Below are positions 14,824-20,092 of a DNA stretch of 20,092 nucleotides, piece by piece (within the stretch, counting starts at the first letter, position 1; each line of letters starts with the position of its first letter). Where the stretch lies: the NCBI GenBank assembly GCA_040902585.1, contig JBBDXA010000170.1:1-20092 (forward strand), written 5' to 3'. The notes under the pieces are model-generated. The model did not search any database and was not told the DNA's origin. It saw only the letters and a list, made by a program, of their open reading frames with translations. This stretch comes from JBBDXA01 sp040902585 (GTDB lineage: Bacteria > Planctomycetota > Phycisphaerae > Phycisphaerales > Phycisphaeraceae). The position numbers were made by a program, and so were the translations under genes.

Positions 14824-15525
14824 TTACATGCCGCGCACGATCGCCAGCACATCACCCAATCGTTCGACGACATAGTCTGCACACGCCGGTGCCGATTCGT
14901 TGCGATTGAACTGCGACATGTAGATCGTGCGGATGCCTGCCGCGTGTGCCCCTTCGATATCACCTGTGGTATGGTCGCCGATCATCACCGCTTCCTCAGC
15001 TTTCACTCCGACGCGATCCAGGGCGACTTGGAAGATGCGCGGGTCCGGTTTCTCCACACCGGTCTCTTCGCTGGTGACGATGGCGTCGAAGTGTGGATCG
15101 AAGCCGAGGCGCGCGACCTTGTCGAGCTGGGCGTGCGTCGGATGATTGGAAACCATCACGATGCGGTGCGTCTGCTTGAGTTGGCTGAGCACGCGCTGGG
15201 CATCCGGGTGCGGCTTGATGGCGTGAAAAAACGCCTGCCAGTATCGCTGGTACATCTGCAGCGCGAGTGCCGGCCGCGGCGAAGGGTCGAGCGATTCGAG
15301 AATGTGTTTGAAAAAGAGAACGCGGTTGTGGCTCGACGCCTGGTTGTGAAGCAGGGCCTTGAAATATTTTCGCGCGGCGCGGTACATCTCCATGAAGCGT
15401 TCGAAGGGCACGGGGAAGGCGTGATGGAAGACCGCGTAGGCCGCCTCGCGACCTTTCTCATCGCACGGGTCCCAGTGAAAGAGGGTGTTGTCCAGGTCGA
15501 ACAGGATGGCGCGGGGGGAAGGCAT
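14824..15525 (-). CDS. HAD superfamily hydrolase (HAD-IA, phosphatase-like)
   Basis: This 233-residue haloacid dehalogenase-type hydrolase is likely a small-molecule phosphatase such as a nucleotide or sugar phosphatase. Motif I is Asp10-x-Asp12 in FDLDNTLF, motif II is Ser126 in MVSNHP, motif III is Lys159 in VEKPDP, and motif IV is Asp184 and Asp189 in GDHTTGD. A helical cap lies between motifs I and II (about 20-100). An upstream in-frame extension of 60 codons only translates the adjacent AT-rich repeat, so I start at the ATG of PSPRAILFD. It has no SD, but a TATCAT box ends 8 bases before the ATG. It diverges from rpoZ and converges with the sulfatase. The substrate is unknown. Confidence 0.9.
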   Translation of the reverse strand: MPSPRAILFDLDNTLFHWDPCDEKGREAAYAVFHHAFPVPFERFMEMYRAARKYFKALLHNQASSHNRVLFFKHILESLDPSPRPALALQMYQRYWQAFFHAIKPHPDAQRVLSQLKQTHRIVMVSNHPTHAQLDKVARLGFDPHFDAIVTSEETGVEKPDPRIFQVALDRVGVKAEEAVMIGDHTTGDIEGAHAAGIRTIYMSQFNRNESAPACADYVVERLGDVLAIVRGM

Positions 15526-15533
15526 CGGTGCGA

Positions 15534-15539
15534 ATGATA
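15534..15539 (-). promoter_or_regulatory. -10-like box before the HAD hydrolase
   Basis: TATCAT on the minus strand (5 of 6 matches) lies 8 bases before the ATG at 15525, with no SD between. It is another leaderless-mRNA candidate. The region further upstream is the AT-rich repeat, and I see no clear -35. Confidence 0.35.
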
Positions 15540-15570
15540 CTGAAATCCGGGAAGCTCCAAACACGAAAGT

Positions 15571-15671
15571 TCCAAATCTCAAACAAGCTCCAATCAAGAC
15601 AGAACCGAACCGAAAGCCCTTCTGATTTGGAACTTTGCATTTGATTGGTTGAAGCTTGTTTGAGATTTGGA
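15571..15671. repeat. AT-rich inverted repeat between HAD and rpoZ
   Basis: TCCAAATCTCAAACAAGCT (15571-15589) and its exact 19-base reverse complement (15653-15671) enclose further complementary words (CCAATCAA at 15590-15597 with TTGATTGG at 15641-15648). Shorter copies of GTTCCAAATC-type words recur inside. Base composition is clearly lower in GC than the flanking genes. Confidence 0.85.
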
Positions 15672-15698
15672 GCTTAAAAATTGGAGTTTTCGCTCCGT

Positions 15699-15728
15699 TT
15701 GGCATCCTGGACCCCTCCGGGTTATAAT
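15699..15728 (+). promoter_or_regulatory. Strong sigma70-type promoter of rpoZ-coaC
   Basis: TTGGCA (15699-15704, 5 of 6 to consensus) and a perfect TATAAT (15723-15728) are separated by 18 bases. A start near 15735 gives a leader of about 33 bases that carries the GGAG Shine-Dalgarno at 15755-15758, 9 bases before the rpoZ ATG. This is the best promoter match I see in the window. Confidence 0.7.
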
Positions 15729-15767
15729 GCTGGGCTACCCGGACCCAGTCCCTTGGAGCCTTGTTCC

Positions 15768-16013
15768 ATGATCGAAGCCCTTAAAGGCGAAGAAATCGTT
15801 CAGAAGGCCGGCGGCCGATTCAAGCTGACCGCCCTGATTCAGCACCGCCTGCGCGAGCTGATGGATGGCGCACGTCCCCTCGTCGAGCGTCGCGGACGCA
15901 ACGATATGGAGGTCGTCATCCAGGAAATCCTCGAGGACAAGATCACCCTTGAAATGACCGAGGCTGGCGAAGATCGCCCGGCGATCCGCGTTGAAGAAGA
16001 AACCGAAGATTGA
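15768..16013 (+). CDS. rpoZ: DNA-directed RNA polymerase omega subunit
   Basis: The 81-residue protein resembles the omega subunit, which binds the C-terminal part of beta-prime and aids polymerase assembly. The signature helix region is GGRFKLTALIQHRLRELMDG (residues about 15-34) followed by RPLVERRGRNDMEVVIQEIL, matching the usual pattern of RF-L-a-l--RlreL--G-p. The tail is acidic (EEETED). The start at 15768 is supported by GGAG at 15755 and the strong promoter; an in-frame upstream extension would begin before the transcript start. It is followed 26 bases later by a CoaC-type gene, and rpoZ next to coaBC is a common bacterial arrangement that supports both calls. Confidence 0.85.
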   Translation: MIEALKGEEIVQKAGGRFKLTALIQHRLRELMDGARPLVERRGRNDMEVVIQEILEDKITLEMTEAGEDRPAIRVEEETED

Positions 16014-16039
16014 TCTTCCTTCTCCCCGCTTGATTTCTC

Positions 16040-16630
16040 ATGTCCAACGCGCCGTCCCATGACGCCGCCGCACCCGCCGGCCCCTTCGCAGGCCGGAAGG
16101 TGATCGTTGCCGTCACGGGCGGGATCGCTGTCTACAAAGTAGCGACCGTTGTCAGCAGGCTCGTTCAAGGCGGCGCGACGGTACGCGTGATCATGACCCA
16201 AGCCGCGACGCGCTTCGTCGCCCCGCTCACCTTTCAATCCCTCTCCGGGCAGACCGTCCTCACCAGCATCTGGCAGTCGGATGATCGCCCCGACTCGCAG
16301 CACATCGGCCTGGCGCGATGGTGTGATCTGTTCATCATCGCCCCCGCCTCGGCGAACACGCTCGCCAAACTCGCGGCCGGCCTTTGCGATGACATCGTCA
16401 CACTCGCCGCCTGCGCGATCCCGCGCGACACACCCGTCCTGCTCGCGCCGGCCATGAACGCCGACATGTGGGCCAACCCGATCGTGCAGCGCAACCTTGC
16501 GACGGTGAAAGAATCGCTCGGCTACAAAACCGTCGGCCCCGATGAAGGCTGGCAGGCCTGCCGCACGAACGGAGCGGGAAGGATGAGCGAACCAGAGAAG
16601 ATTCTTGAGGCGGCGATGGCGATGCTGTAG
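16040..16630 (+). CDS. coaC: Phosphopantothenoylcysteine decarboxylase (CoaC-type flavoprotein)
   Basis: This enzyme decarboxylates 4'-phosphopantothenoyl-cysteine to 4'-phosphopantetheine with FMN, a step of coenzyme A synthesis in the cytoplasm. In the 196 residues, VAVTGGIAVYK (23-33) is the flavin-binding start, His88 in QHIGLARW is the likely catalytic base, PASANT is at 102-107, APAMNADMW at 136-144 is the diagnostic motif, and Cys174 in ACRTNGAGRM lies in the substrate-clamping flap. Most bacteria fuse this to a CoaB synthetase domain (about 400 residues in all). Here the protein stops right after the CoaC domain, so CoaB must be separate. No SD is seen; it probably depends on readthrough from rpoZ. 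Confidence 0.9.
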   Translation: MSNAPSHDAAAPAGPFAGRKVIVAVTGGIAVYKVATVVSRLVQGGATVRVIMTQAATRFVAPLTFQSLSGQTVLTSIWQSDDRPDSQHIGLARWCDLFIIAPASANTLAKLAAGLCDDIVTLAACAIPRDTPVLLAPAMNADMWANPIVQRNLATVKESLGYKTVGPDEGWQACRTNGAGRMSEPEKILEAAMAML

Positions 16631-16631
16631 T

Positions 16632-16679
16632 CATCTCGCTCCGCGAGATGTCAGCCTTCGGCGGGCAAACCCGCCGGCT
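16632..16679 (+). terminator. Two adjacent hairpins after coaC
   Basis: CATCTCGC-TCC-GCGAGATG (16632-16650) is a perfect 8-bp stem, followed by GGCGGG-CAAA-CCCGCC (16660-16675) extended by AGCC (16653-16656) and GGCT (16676-16679) around a bulge. They begin one base after the coaC stop. No T-run follows, so they may be dispersed palindromes, RNA-stabilising structures or factor-assisted ends. Confidence 0.45.
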
Positions 16680-16703
16680 AAATGAAATGCGATTGCTCAC
16701 CCA

Positions 16704-16744
16704 AAAGAAACAGGGCCCGCGTGTGGCGCATCACGGGCCCTGTT
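16704..16744 (-). terminator. Rho-independent terminator
   Basis: A perfect 11-bp stem (AACAGGGCCCG at 16709-16719 with CGGGCCCTGTT at 16734-16744) is followed on the minus strand by TCTTTTGG. It would end transcripts coming from purC, about 220 bases downstream of its stop, or from a small unit starting near 16760. On the plus strand it lacks a T-tail but may still slow coaC readthrough. Confidence 0.75.
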
Positions 16745-16767
16745 CAACTGTCTGTCTTGCTGTTGTC

Positions 16768-16794
16768 ATTATATCGGCACATCGACCGTTTCAA
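16768..16794 (-). promoter_or_regulatory. Promoter-like sequence upstream of the terminator hairpin
   Basis: On the minus strand TTGAAA (16794-16789) and a perfect TATAAT (16773-16768) are separated by only 15 bases, which is short. A transcript starting near 16760 would run about 60 bases into the terminator at 16744-16704. Confidence 0.3.
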
Positions 16795-16843
16795 TCACAA
16801 CTTCCATAATGAAACATGATCGAGCCGTCTTGTCAATCGGGTA

Positions 16844-16899
16844 ATGAGCTGTGAGTCGTGAGCTATGAGCATTGAGCTGTGAGCTATCAGCTATCAGCC
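16844..16899. repeat. Degenerate heptamer array, unit NTGAGCT (8 units)
   Basis: Eight consecutive 7-base units read ATGAGCT, GTGAGTC, GTGAGCT, ATGAGCA, TTGAGCT, GTGAGCT, ATCAGCT, ATCAGCC. The period is strict with no indels. It lies downstream of purC. Confidence 0.85.
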
Positions 16900-16914
16900 A
16901 GATGTTCGCCGTGC

Positions 16915-16956
16915 GCTTCACTTTTCACTTCTCACTTTCCACTTTCCACTTTCGCC
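16915..16956. repeat. Degenerate heptamer array, unit TTTCCAC (6 units)
   Basis: Six consecutive 7-base units read GCTTCAC, TTTTCAC, TTCTCAC, TTTCCAC, TTTCCAC, TTTCGCC. It ends 5 bases before the purC stop codon and is only 15 bases from the other heptamer array, with a different unit but the same period. Confidence 0.85.
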
Positions 16957-16961
16957 GCCCC

Positions 16962-17939
16962 TCACACACTCAACTCCTTCCCCGTCAACATGCGATACGC
17001 ATCAAGGTACTTCGCCAGTGAATTGCGCACGACTTCATCAGGCAGCACCGGGCCCGGCGGAGTCTTGTCCCACCGCCCTTCGTTCACCAGCGTCTCCAGA
17101 TAGTTGCGCACGTACTGCTTATCAAAGCTCGGCTGATCGTGGCCCGGCTCGTACTGATCCAGCGGCCAAAAACGCGAGGAATCAGGCGTTAAAAGCTCAT
17201 CGATCAGCACGGGAATCTCGCCGCCAGGTCCGCCTTCGACGGGCAGACCGAACTCGAACTTCGTATCCGCGATAATGATGCCCTTCTCCAGCGCGTAGTC
17301 GCGGGCCATGATGTAGATCGCCAGCGACAGGTCGCGCAGCTTCGTCGCCATGTCGGTGCCGGCGATCTCGCACGCCTGCTCGAAGCTGATGTTCTCATCG
17401 TGGCCCACGTCCTCCTTGGTCGAAGGCGTGAACAGCGGCTCAGCGAGTTTGTCGCACTGCTTCAGGCCCGCGGGCAGGTTGATGCCGCAGACCGTGCCTT
17501 CCTGTTTGTATTCCTTCCACCCCGAGCCGGTGATGTAGCCGCGCACGACGCATTCGATCTTGATCACCTTCGTCTTGCGGCCGACCATCACGCGGCCTTT
17601 GAGCTGTTGCCTTTCCTTGTCGCTCAGGCCCGGGATGTCAGCCGGGTCCGTTGAAAGCAGATGATGCTGCACCTTCCCGGCCAGCTTGGCGGCGACCATG
17701 GAGAACCAGAACTTGCTGATCTGCGTGAGCACCACGCCCTTGAGCGGCACGGGGTTGCTCATCACCACATCGAACGCACTGATGCGATCACTGGCGACAA
17801 GCACGAGGGCATCGCGACCGTCGGCAAGGCGGGCATCGTAGATGTCACGCACTTTGCCTTGCCGACGATTGGACAGCGGCAGGTCGGTCTTCATCAGGCC
17901 GGCGGGGAGAGGCGAGGTGAGGGTGGGTGTGCTTGTCAT
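16962..17939 (-). CDS. purC: Phosphoribosylaminoimidazole-succinocarboxamide (SAICAR) synthase
   Basis: PurC joins CAIR and aspartate using ATP in step eight of purine synthesis, in the cytoplasm. From the chosen ATG the protein has 325 residues, close to the longer (yeast-like) form. It shows RRQGKVRDIYD (25-35) for ATP binding, ASDRISAFDVVM (49-60), RGYITGSGWKEY (133-144) with the substrate loop, and IADTKFEFG (223-231) with the metal-binding acidic residue. The C-terminus LTGKELS is complete. AGGGA lies 10 bases before the ATG at 17939. However, the reading frame stays open for another 119 codons upstream and there encodes a two-helix membrane segment. Either purC starts internally at 17939, which I prefer, or a membrane-tethered fusion is made. 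Confidence 0.92.
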   Translation of the reverse strand: MTSTPTLTSPLPAGLMKTDLPLSNRRQGKVRDIYDARLADGRDALVLVASDRISAFDVVMSNPVPLKGVVLTQISKFWFSMVAAKLAGKVQHHLLSTDPADIPGLSDKERQQLKGRVMVGRKTKVIKIECVVRGYITGSGWKEYKQEGTVCGINLPAGLKQCDKLAEPLFTPSTKEDVGHDENISFEQACEIAGTDMATKLRDLSLAIYIMARDYALEKGIIIADTKFEFGLPVEGGPGGEIPVLIDELLTPDSSRFWPLDQYEPGHDQPSFDKQYVRNYLETLVNEGRWDKTPPGPVLPDEVVRNSLAKYLDAYRMLTGKELSV

Positions 17940-18284
17940 ATTGATTGGTTCCCTGATTAACGAGTTGGTTGGTTTGCCGGCGGCTTTCCGCGCCGCGCGC
18001 TGTTGGGCGAAGTAGCCGCCGTAAGTCTTCAATGGATCAGAATACCGGCTGAGATAGTGAGCGACAACGAAGAGAATGAGTGACGCGGCGAGCCCGATCG
18101 CCGCGGCGATGATCGGCCAAGGGATGCCGGTCGCGGGCTTCCCACCGCCAATTCGGCCGAGGTATGTGGCGACGACCCACAGCGCGCCGAACACGAGGCC
18201 AATCCCCAGCGCGACGCCAAAAAGATATCGCGCGAGAAGGAAGCAGAACAGGCCAAGCTTTTCGCTGCGCGTGCGATTCATCAT
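17940..18284 (-). CDS. Two-helix membrane segment in frame with purC (no stop of its own)
   Basis: From the ATG at 18284 this codes for about 115 residues with a basic start (MMNRTRSEK), a first membrane helix (YLFGVALGIGLVFGALWVVA-like), a Gly/Pro linker, a second helix (PIIAAAIGLAASLILFVVAHYL) and a charged tail (SRYSDPLKTYGGYFAQQRAARK). It looks like a genuine small membrane protein, begins 20 bases after the pheS stop, and has no stop before the purC ATG. It is either the N-terminal part of a membrane-bound PurC fusion or a gene whose stop was lost by mutation or sequencing error. I do not recognise a family. A TTG at 18296 could also start it. Confidence 0.5.
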
Positions 18285-18303
18285 GAGGCTCAGCAACGCT
18301 GCG

Positions 18304-19302
18304 TCAAAACTGCCTTAGAAACCTTACATCATTCGCAAACAGCCAGCGGATGTCCGGGATGCCGTAGCGGCGCATGGCGACGCGTTCGATGCCTAAACCA
18401 AACGCGAAGCCGGTCCACTCCTCCGGGTCATAGCCCACGGCTTTGAAGACATTCGGATCCACCATGCCGCAGCCGCCCAATTCGACCCACTTGAACTCGC
18501 CGCCCACGTGCATCTTCACGTACATCTCCGCGCTGGGCTCGGTGAAGGGGAAGTAGCTGGGCACGAGTTTCACTTCGGTGTCGGGGCCGAACATGGAGTG
18601 GGCGAATTGGAGGAGCGTGCTCTTGAGGTCCACCATGGTGACGCCGCGATCGACGTACAGCCCTTCGACCTGGTGAAACTGCTGATGGTGCGTCGCGTCG
18701 ATCTCATCAGGTCGATACACGCGGCCTGTCGCGATCACGCGGATCGGCGGCTTGGTGTTCTCCATCACGCGAATCTGAATCGTGCTGGTCTGTGACCTCA
18801 GCAGTTGCGTTTCGGTGACGTAGAAATTGTCGTTGGGATCGCGAGCCGGGTGATGCTCGGGAATGTTCAGGGCCACGAAGTTGTGACGGTCATCTTCGAT
18901 CTCAGGACCGGTGGCGATATCGAAGCCCATGCGGCCGAAGACTTCGTGCAGTTCCTCGATCGTCTGCGTGATGACATGCGTTCGCCCGAGGCGCGGCGGA
19001 AGGCCGGGCTCGGTCACGTCGATGACGGATGCCTTCTGTTTCCCGCTCGCGGCTTGGCCCGTTCCCAGCGTCGCCTTCTTCTCGTCGAAGGCCGCTTCGA
19101 CTTTCTGCCGCAGGGCGTTGGCGTTCTTGCCGAAGGCGGGCTTGTCGGCAGGCGGCACGTCCTTGAGTAACGCCATGAGGTTCTTCACCTCGCCCTTGGA
19201 GCCGAGATACTTGATGCGGAACTGTTCGAGATCGTCAGTCGAGGCGACGGCGGCCAGGGCGGCGGTCGTTTCGCTGTCCAGTTGTGCAATGCGTTCGAGC
19301 AT
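18304..19302 (-). CDS. pheS: Phenylalanyl-tRNA synthetase alpha subunit
   Basis: This is the catalytic alpha subunit of the class II (alpha-beta)2 phenylalanyl-tRNA synthetase. It has 332 residues, the normal length. The N-terminal coiled coil (about 1-85) binds tRNA. The catalytic core shows TGPEIEDDRHNF (131-142), motif 2 in FHQVEGLYVD (209-218), EPSAEMYV (255-262) and motif 3 in GFAFGLGIERVAM (298-310). The usual RTHTS segment reads RSQTS (169-173), so a histidine that contacts the substrate is replaced by Gln171. The ATG at 19302 starts the conserved part; an in-frame TTG 15 codons upstream is less likely. No SD is present but TATCCT lies 6 bases upstream. pheT is not downstream as usual; purC follows instead. 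Confidence 0.95.
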   Translation of the reverse strand: MLERIAQLDSETTAALAAVASTDDLEQFRIKYLGSKGEVKNLMALLKDVPPADKPAFGKNANALRQKVEAAFDEKKATLGTGQAASGKQKASVIDVTEPGLPPRLGRTHVITQTIEELHEVFGRMGFDIATGPEIEDDRHNFVALNIPEHHPARDPNDNFYVTETQLLRSQTSTIQIRVMENTKPPIRVIATGRVYRPDEIDATHHQQFHQVEGLYVDRGVTMVDLKSTLLQFAHSMFGPDTEVKLVPSYFPFTEPSAEMYVKMHVGGEFKWVELGGCGMVDPNVFKAVGYDPEEWTGFAFGLGIERVAMRRYGIPDIRWLFANDVRFLRQF

Positions 19303-19308
19303 GGCGGA

Positions 19309-19314
19309 AGGATA
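19309..19314 (-). promoter_or_regulatory. -10-like box immediately before pheS
   Basis: TATCCT on the minus strand (4 of 6 matches) ends 6 bases before the ATG at 19302, with no SD between them. It fits the same leaderless pattern as the CDF, sulfatase and HAD genes, but the box is weaker. Confidence 0.25.
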
Positions 19315-19349
19315 ACGGAAAGTGGGGACAGGAGACAGACAAACCAAAG

Positions 19350-19371
19350 CCCACGCACTCCCGTGCGTGGG
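19350..19371. repeat. 9-bp hairpin in the pheS/ankyrin divergent region
   Basis: CCCACGCAC (19350-19358) pairs with GTGCGTGGG (19363-19371) around TCCC. On the minus strand it is followed by CTTTGGTTTG, a weak T-rich tail, about 48 bases before pheS. It may be an attenuator-like structure or simply another dispersed palindrome. Confidence 0.5.
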
Positions 19372-19394
19372 TTTCGCCCCTCCTCAACTTTCGC

Positions 19395-19422
19395 TGGTCA
19401 TTCCCTTCTTTTGGATTACAAT
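19395..19422 (+). promoter_or_regulatory. Candidate promoter of the ankyrin-repeat gene
   Basis: TGGTCA (19395-19400, 4 of 6) and TACAAT (19417-19422, 5 of 6) are spaced by 16 bases. The transcript would start near 19429 and carry the AAGGAG Shine-Dalgarno at 19451-19456. Confidence 0.45.
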
Positions 19423-19462
19423 TAAAACATCAATCCCGGACTTGATTCCAAAGGAGCCCGCC

Positions 19463-20017
19463 ATGCCCCGACTGCTTGCCGCCATTGCCCTTCTGACTGC
19501 CGGCCTCATCGGCGTTTCACTGACCGATGACGTTTTCGCCGCCAGGCCTGATGCCCCCAGGCAGGCGAAGAAGGATGAGAAGAAAGATGAAAAGAAAAAG
19601 AAGGTCAGCGCCAAGGACTGGCGCGAAGCGGTGGACCCGCTGCACGCGGCTGCCTTCGACAATGAACTGGCCACCGCTCAGAAGCTCATCAAGGGCGGCG
19701 CGGATGTGAATTCAAAAGTCACCTTCCGCCTGTTCACCGGCTACACGCCGCTGCACATGGCTGCTTACGAAGGGCACGACAAGATGGTGGCCATGCTTGT
19801 GGCCGCGAAGGCGGATCTGGAAGTGAAAGACAAGACCGCCAAGCGCACGCCGCTGCACCTCGCCTGCGCGTACAACCGGATCGCCGCGGCCAAGGCGCTC
19901 ATCAAGGCCGGGGCCGATATCAACGCGAAGGACGGCAGCGACAACACGCCGCTGCGGCTGACGAGCGATAAGGCGATCCAGGCGGAACTGAAGAAGGCGG
20001 GGGCGAAGGAGAAATAA
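19463..20017 (+). CDS. Exported ankyrin-repeat protein
   Basis: The 184-residue protein starts with a signal peptide (residues 1-26, cleavage probably after VFA), so it acts outside the cytoplasm. A highly charged Lys/Glu/Asp segment (30-48) follows. Then come three ankyrin repeats, at about 58-86 (PLHAAAFDNEL, KGGADVNSK), 93-124 (TPLHMAAYEGH, AAKADLEVKD) and 127-158 (TPLHLACAYNRI, KAGADINAKD), and a partial fourth capping repeat to 180. Such repeats bind other proteins; the partner is unknown. An AAGGAG Shine-Dalgarno lies 6 bases before the ATG, which decides the start over a longer frame reaching back to 19322. It is divergent from pheS. Confidence 0.9.
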   Translation: MPRLLAAIALLTAGLIGVSLTDDVFAARPDAPRQAKKDEKKDEKKKKVSAKDWREAVDPLHAAAFDNELATAQKLIKGGADVNSKVTFRLFTGYTPLHMAAYEGHDKMVAMLVAAKADLEVKDKTAKRTPLHLACAYNRIAAAKALIKAGADINAKDGSDNTPLRLTSDKAIQAELKKAGAKEK

Positions 20018-20048
20018 GCACCATTTTCCGCCGTTTTCGCATTATTCC

Positions 20049-20077
20049 TTGACTTGCCTCCATGGCGATCCTACCCT
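20049..20077 (+). promoter_or_regulatory. Promoter-like sequence at the window end
   Basis: TTGACT (20049-20054, 5 of 6) is followed after 17 bases by TACCCT (20072-20077). It points out of the window towards an unseen gene. The -10 match is weak. Confidence 0.3.
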
Positions 20078-20092
20078 CAACCGAATCCTGCG

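Larger units (their letters stand above)
16631..16961. other. 331-base gene-free region between convergent coaC and purC
   Basis: It holds two hairpins, a terminator, a promoter-like site and two heptamer arrays. On the minus strand a 12-codon frame, MEVVIETVDVPI (ATG at about 16813), ends just inside the TATAAT box. It has no SD and I do not call it as a gene. Confidence 0.6.

Noticed and set aside
15526..15705. 60-residue N-terminal extension of the HAD hydrolase
   Set aside because: It translates the AT-rich repeat and the HAD fold begins exactly at the later ATG.
16778..16813. Micro-ORF MEVVIETVDVPI on the minus strand
   Set aside because: It has 12 codons, no SD, and overlaps a promoter-like box. 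The sequence looks protein-like, but nothing else supports it.
16844..16956. CRISPR-like repeat array
   Set aside because: The units are only 7 bases, directly adjacent without spacers, and no cas gene is present.

Overview
The window is a GC-rich, gene-dense bacterial chromosome segment with 15 well-supported protein genes, two more doubtful ones, and no rRNA, tRNA or CRISPR array. Gene content points to Planctomycetota, perhaps a Phycisphaerae-like lineage. The clues are an FGly-type sulfatase, a Tat-exported Gfo/Idh/MocA oxidoreductase, a System II cytochrome c assembly operon whose CcsA has a very long N-terminal part, many genes without a Shine-Dalgarno sequence, and several palindromic intergenic repeats. 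This is inferred from gene types; no marker gene was compared.

Layout. 54-1585 (minus): a small unknown protein coupled by a 4-base overlap to a Tat-exported polysaccharide pyruvyl transferase-like protein. 1689-3671 (minus): the alpha subunit of a 2-oxoacid:ferredoxin oxidoreductase, without its beta subunit. 3711-4141: gene-free, with an inverted pair of 37-bp palindromic repeats; a third copy lies at 1646-1682. 4142-9194 (plus): a three-gene operon (lipoprotein, ResB/Ccs1, CcsA) joined by two ATGA overlaps, the heme delivery and ligation machinery for c-type cytochromes. 9314-10516 (minus): membrane acyltransferase. 10656-11675 (plus): a cation diffusion facilitator homologue lacking most metal ligands. 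11677-13050 (minus) and 13270-14676 (plus): Gfo/Idh/MocA protein and sulfatase, divergent around an inverted repeat. 14824-15525 (minus): HAD phosphatase. 15768-16630 (plus): rpoZ and a stand-alone CoaC-type decarboxylase behind a strong promoter. 16962-19302 (minus): pheS, a two-helix membrane segment, and purC read in the same frame as that segment. 19463-20017 (plus): exported ankyrin-repeat protein.

I found no convincing new defence or mobile system. The items most worth a second look are the in-frame membrane segment in front of purC, the degenerate CDF protein, the duplicated-domain lipoprotein in the cytochrome c operon, a possible short RNA at about 16700-16760, the paired heptamer arrays beside purC, and a set of genes whose -10-like boxes sit 6-8 bases before the start codon, as expected for leaderless mRNAs.
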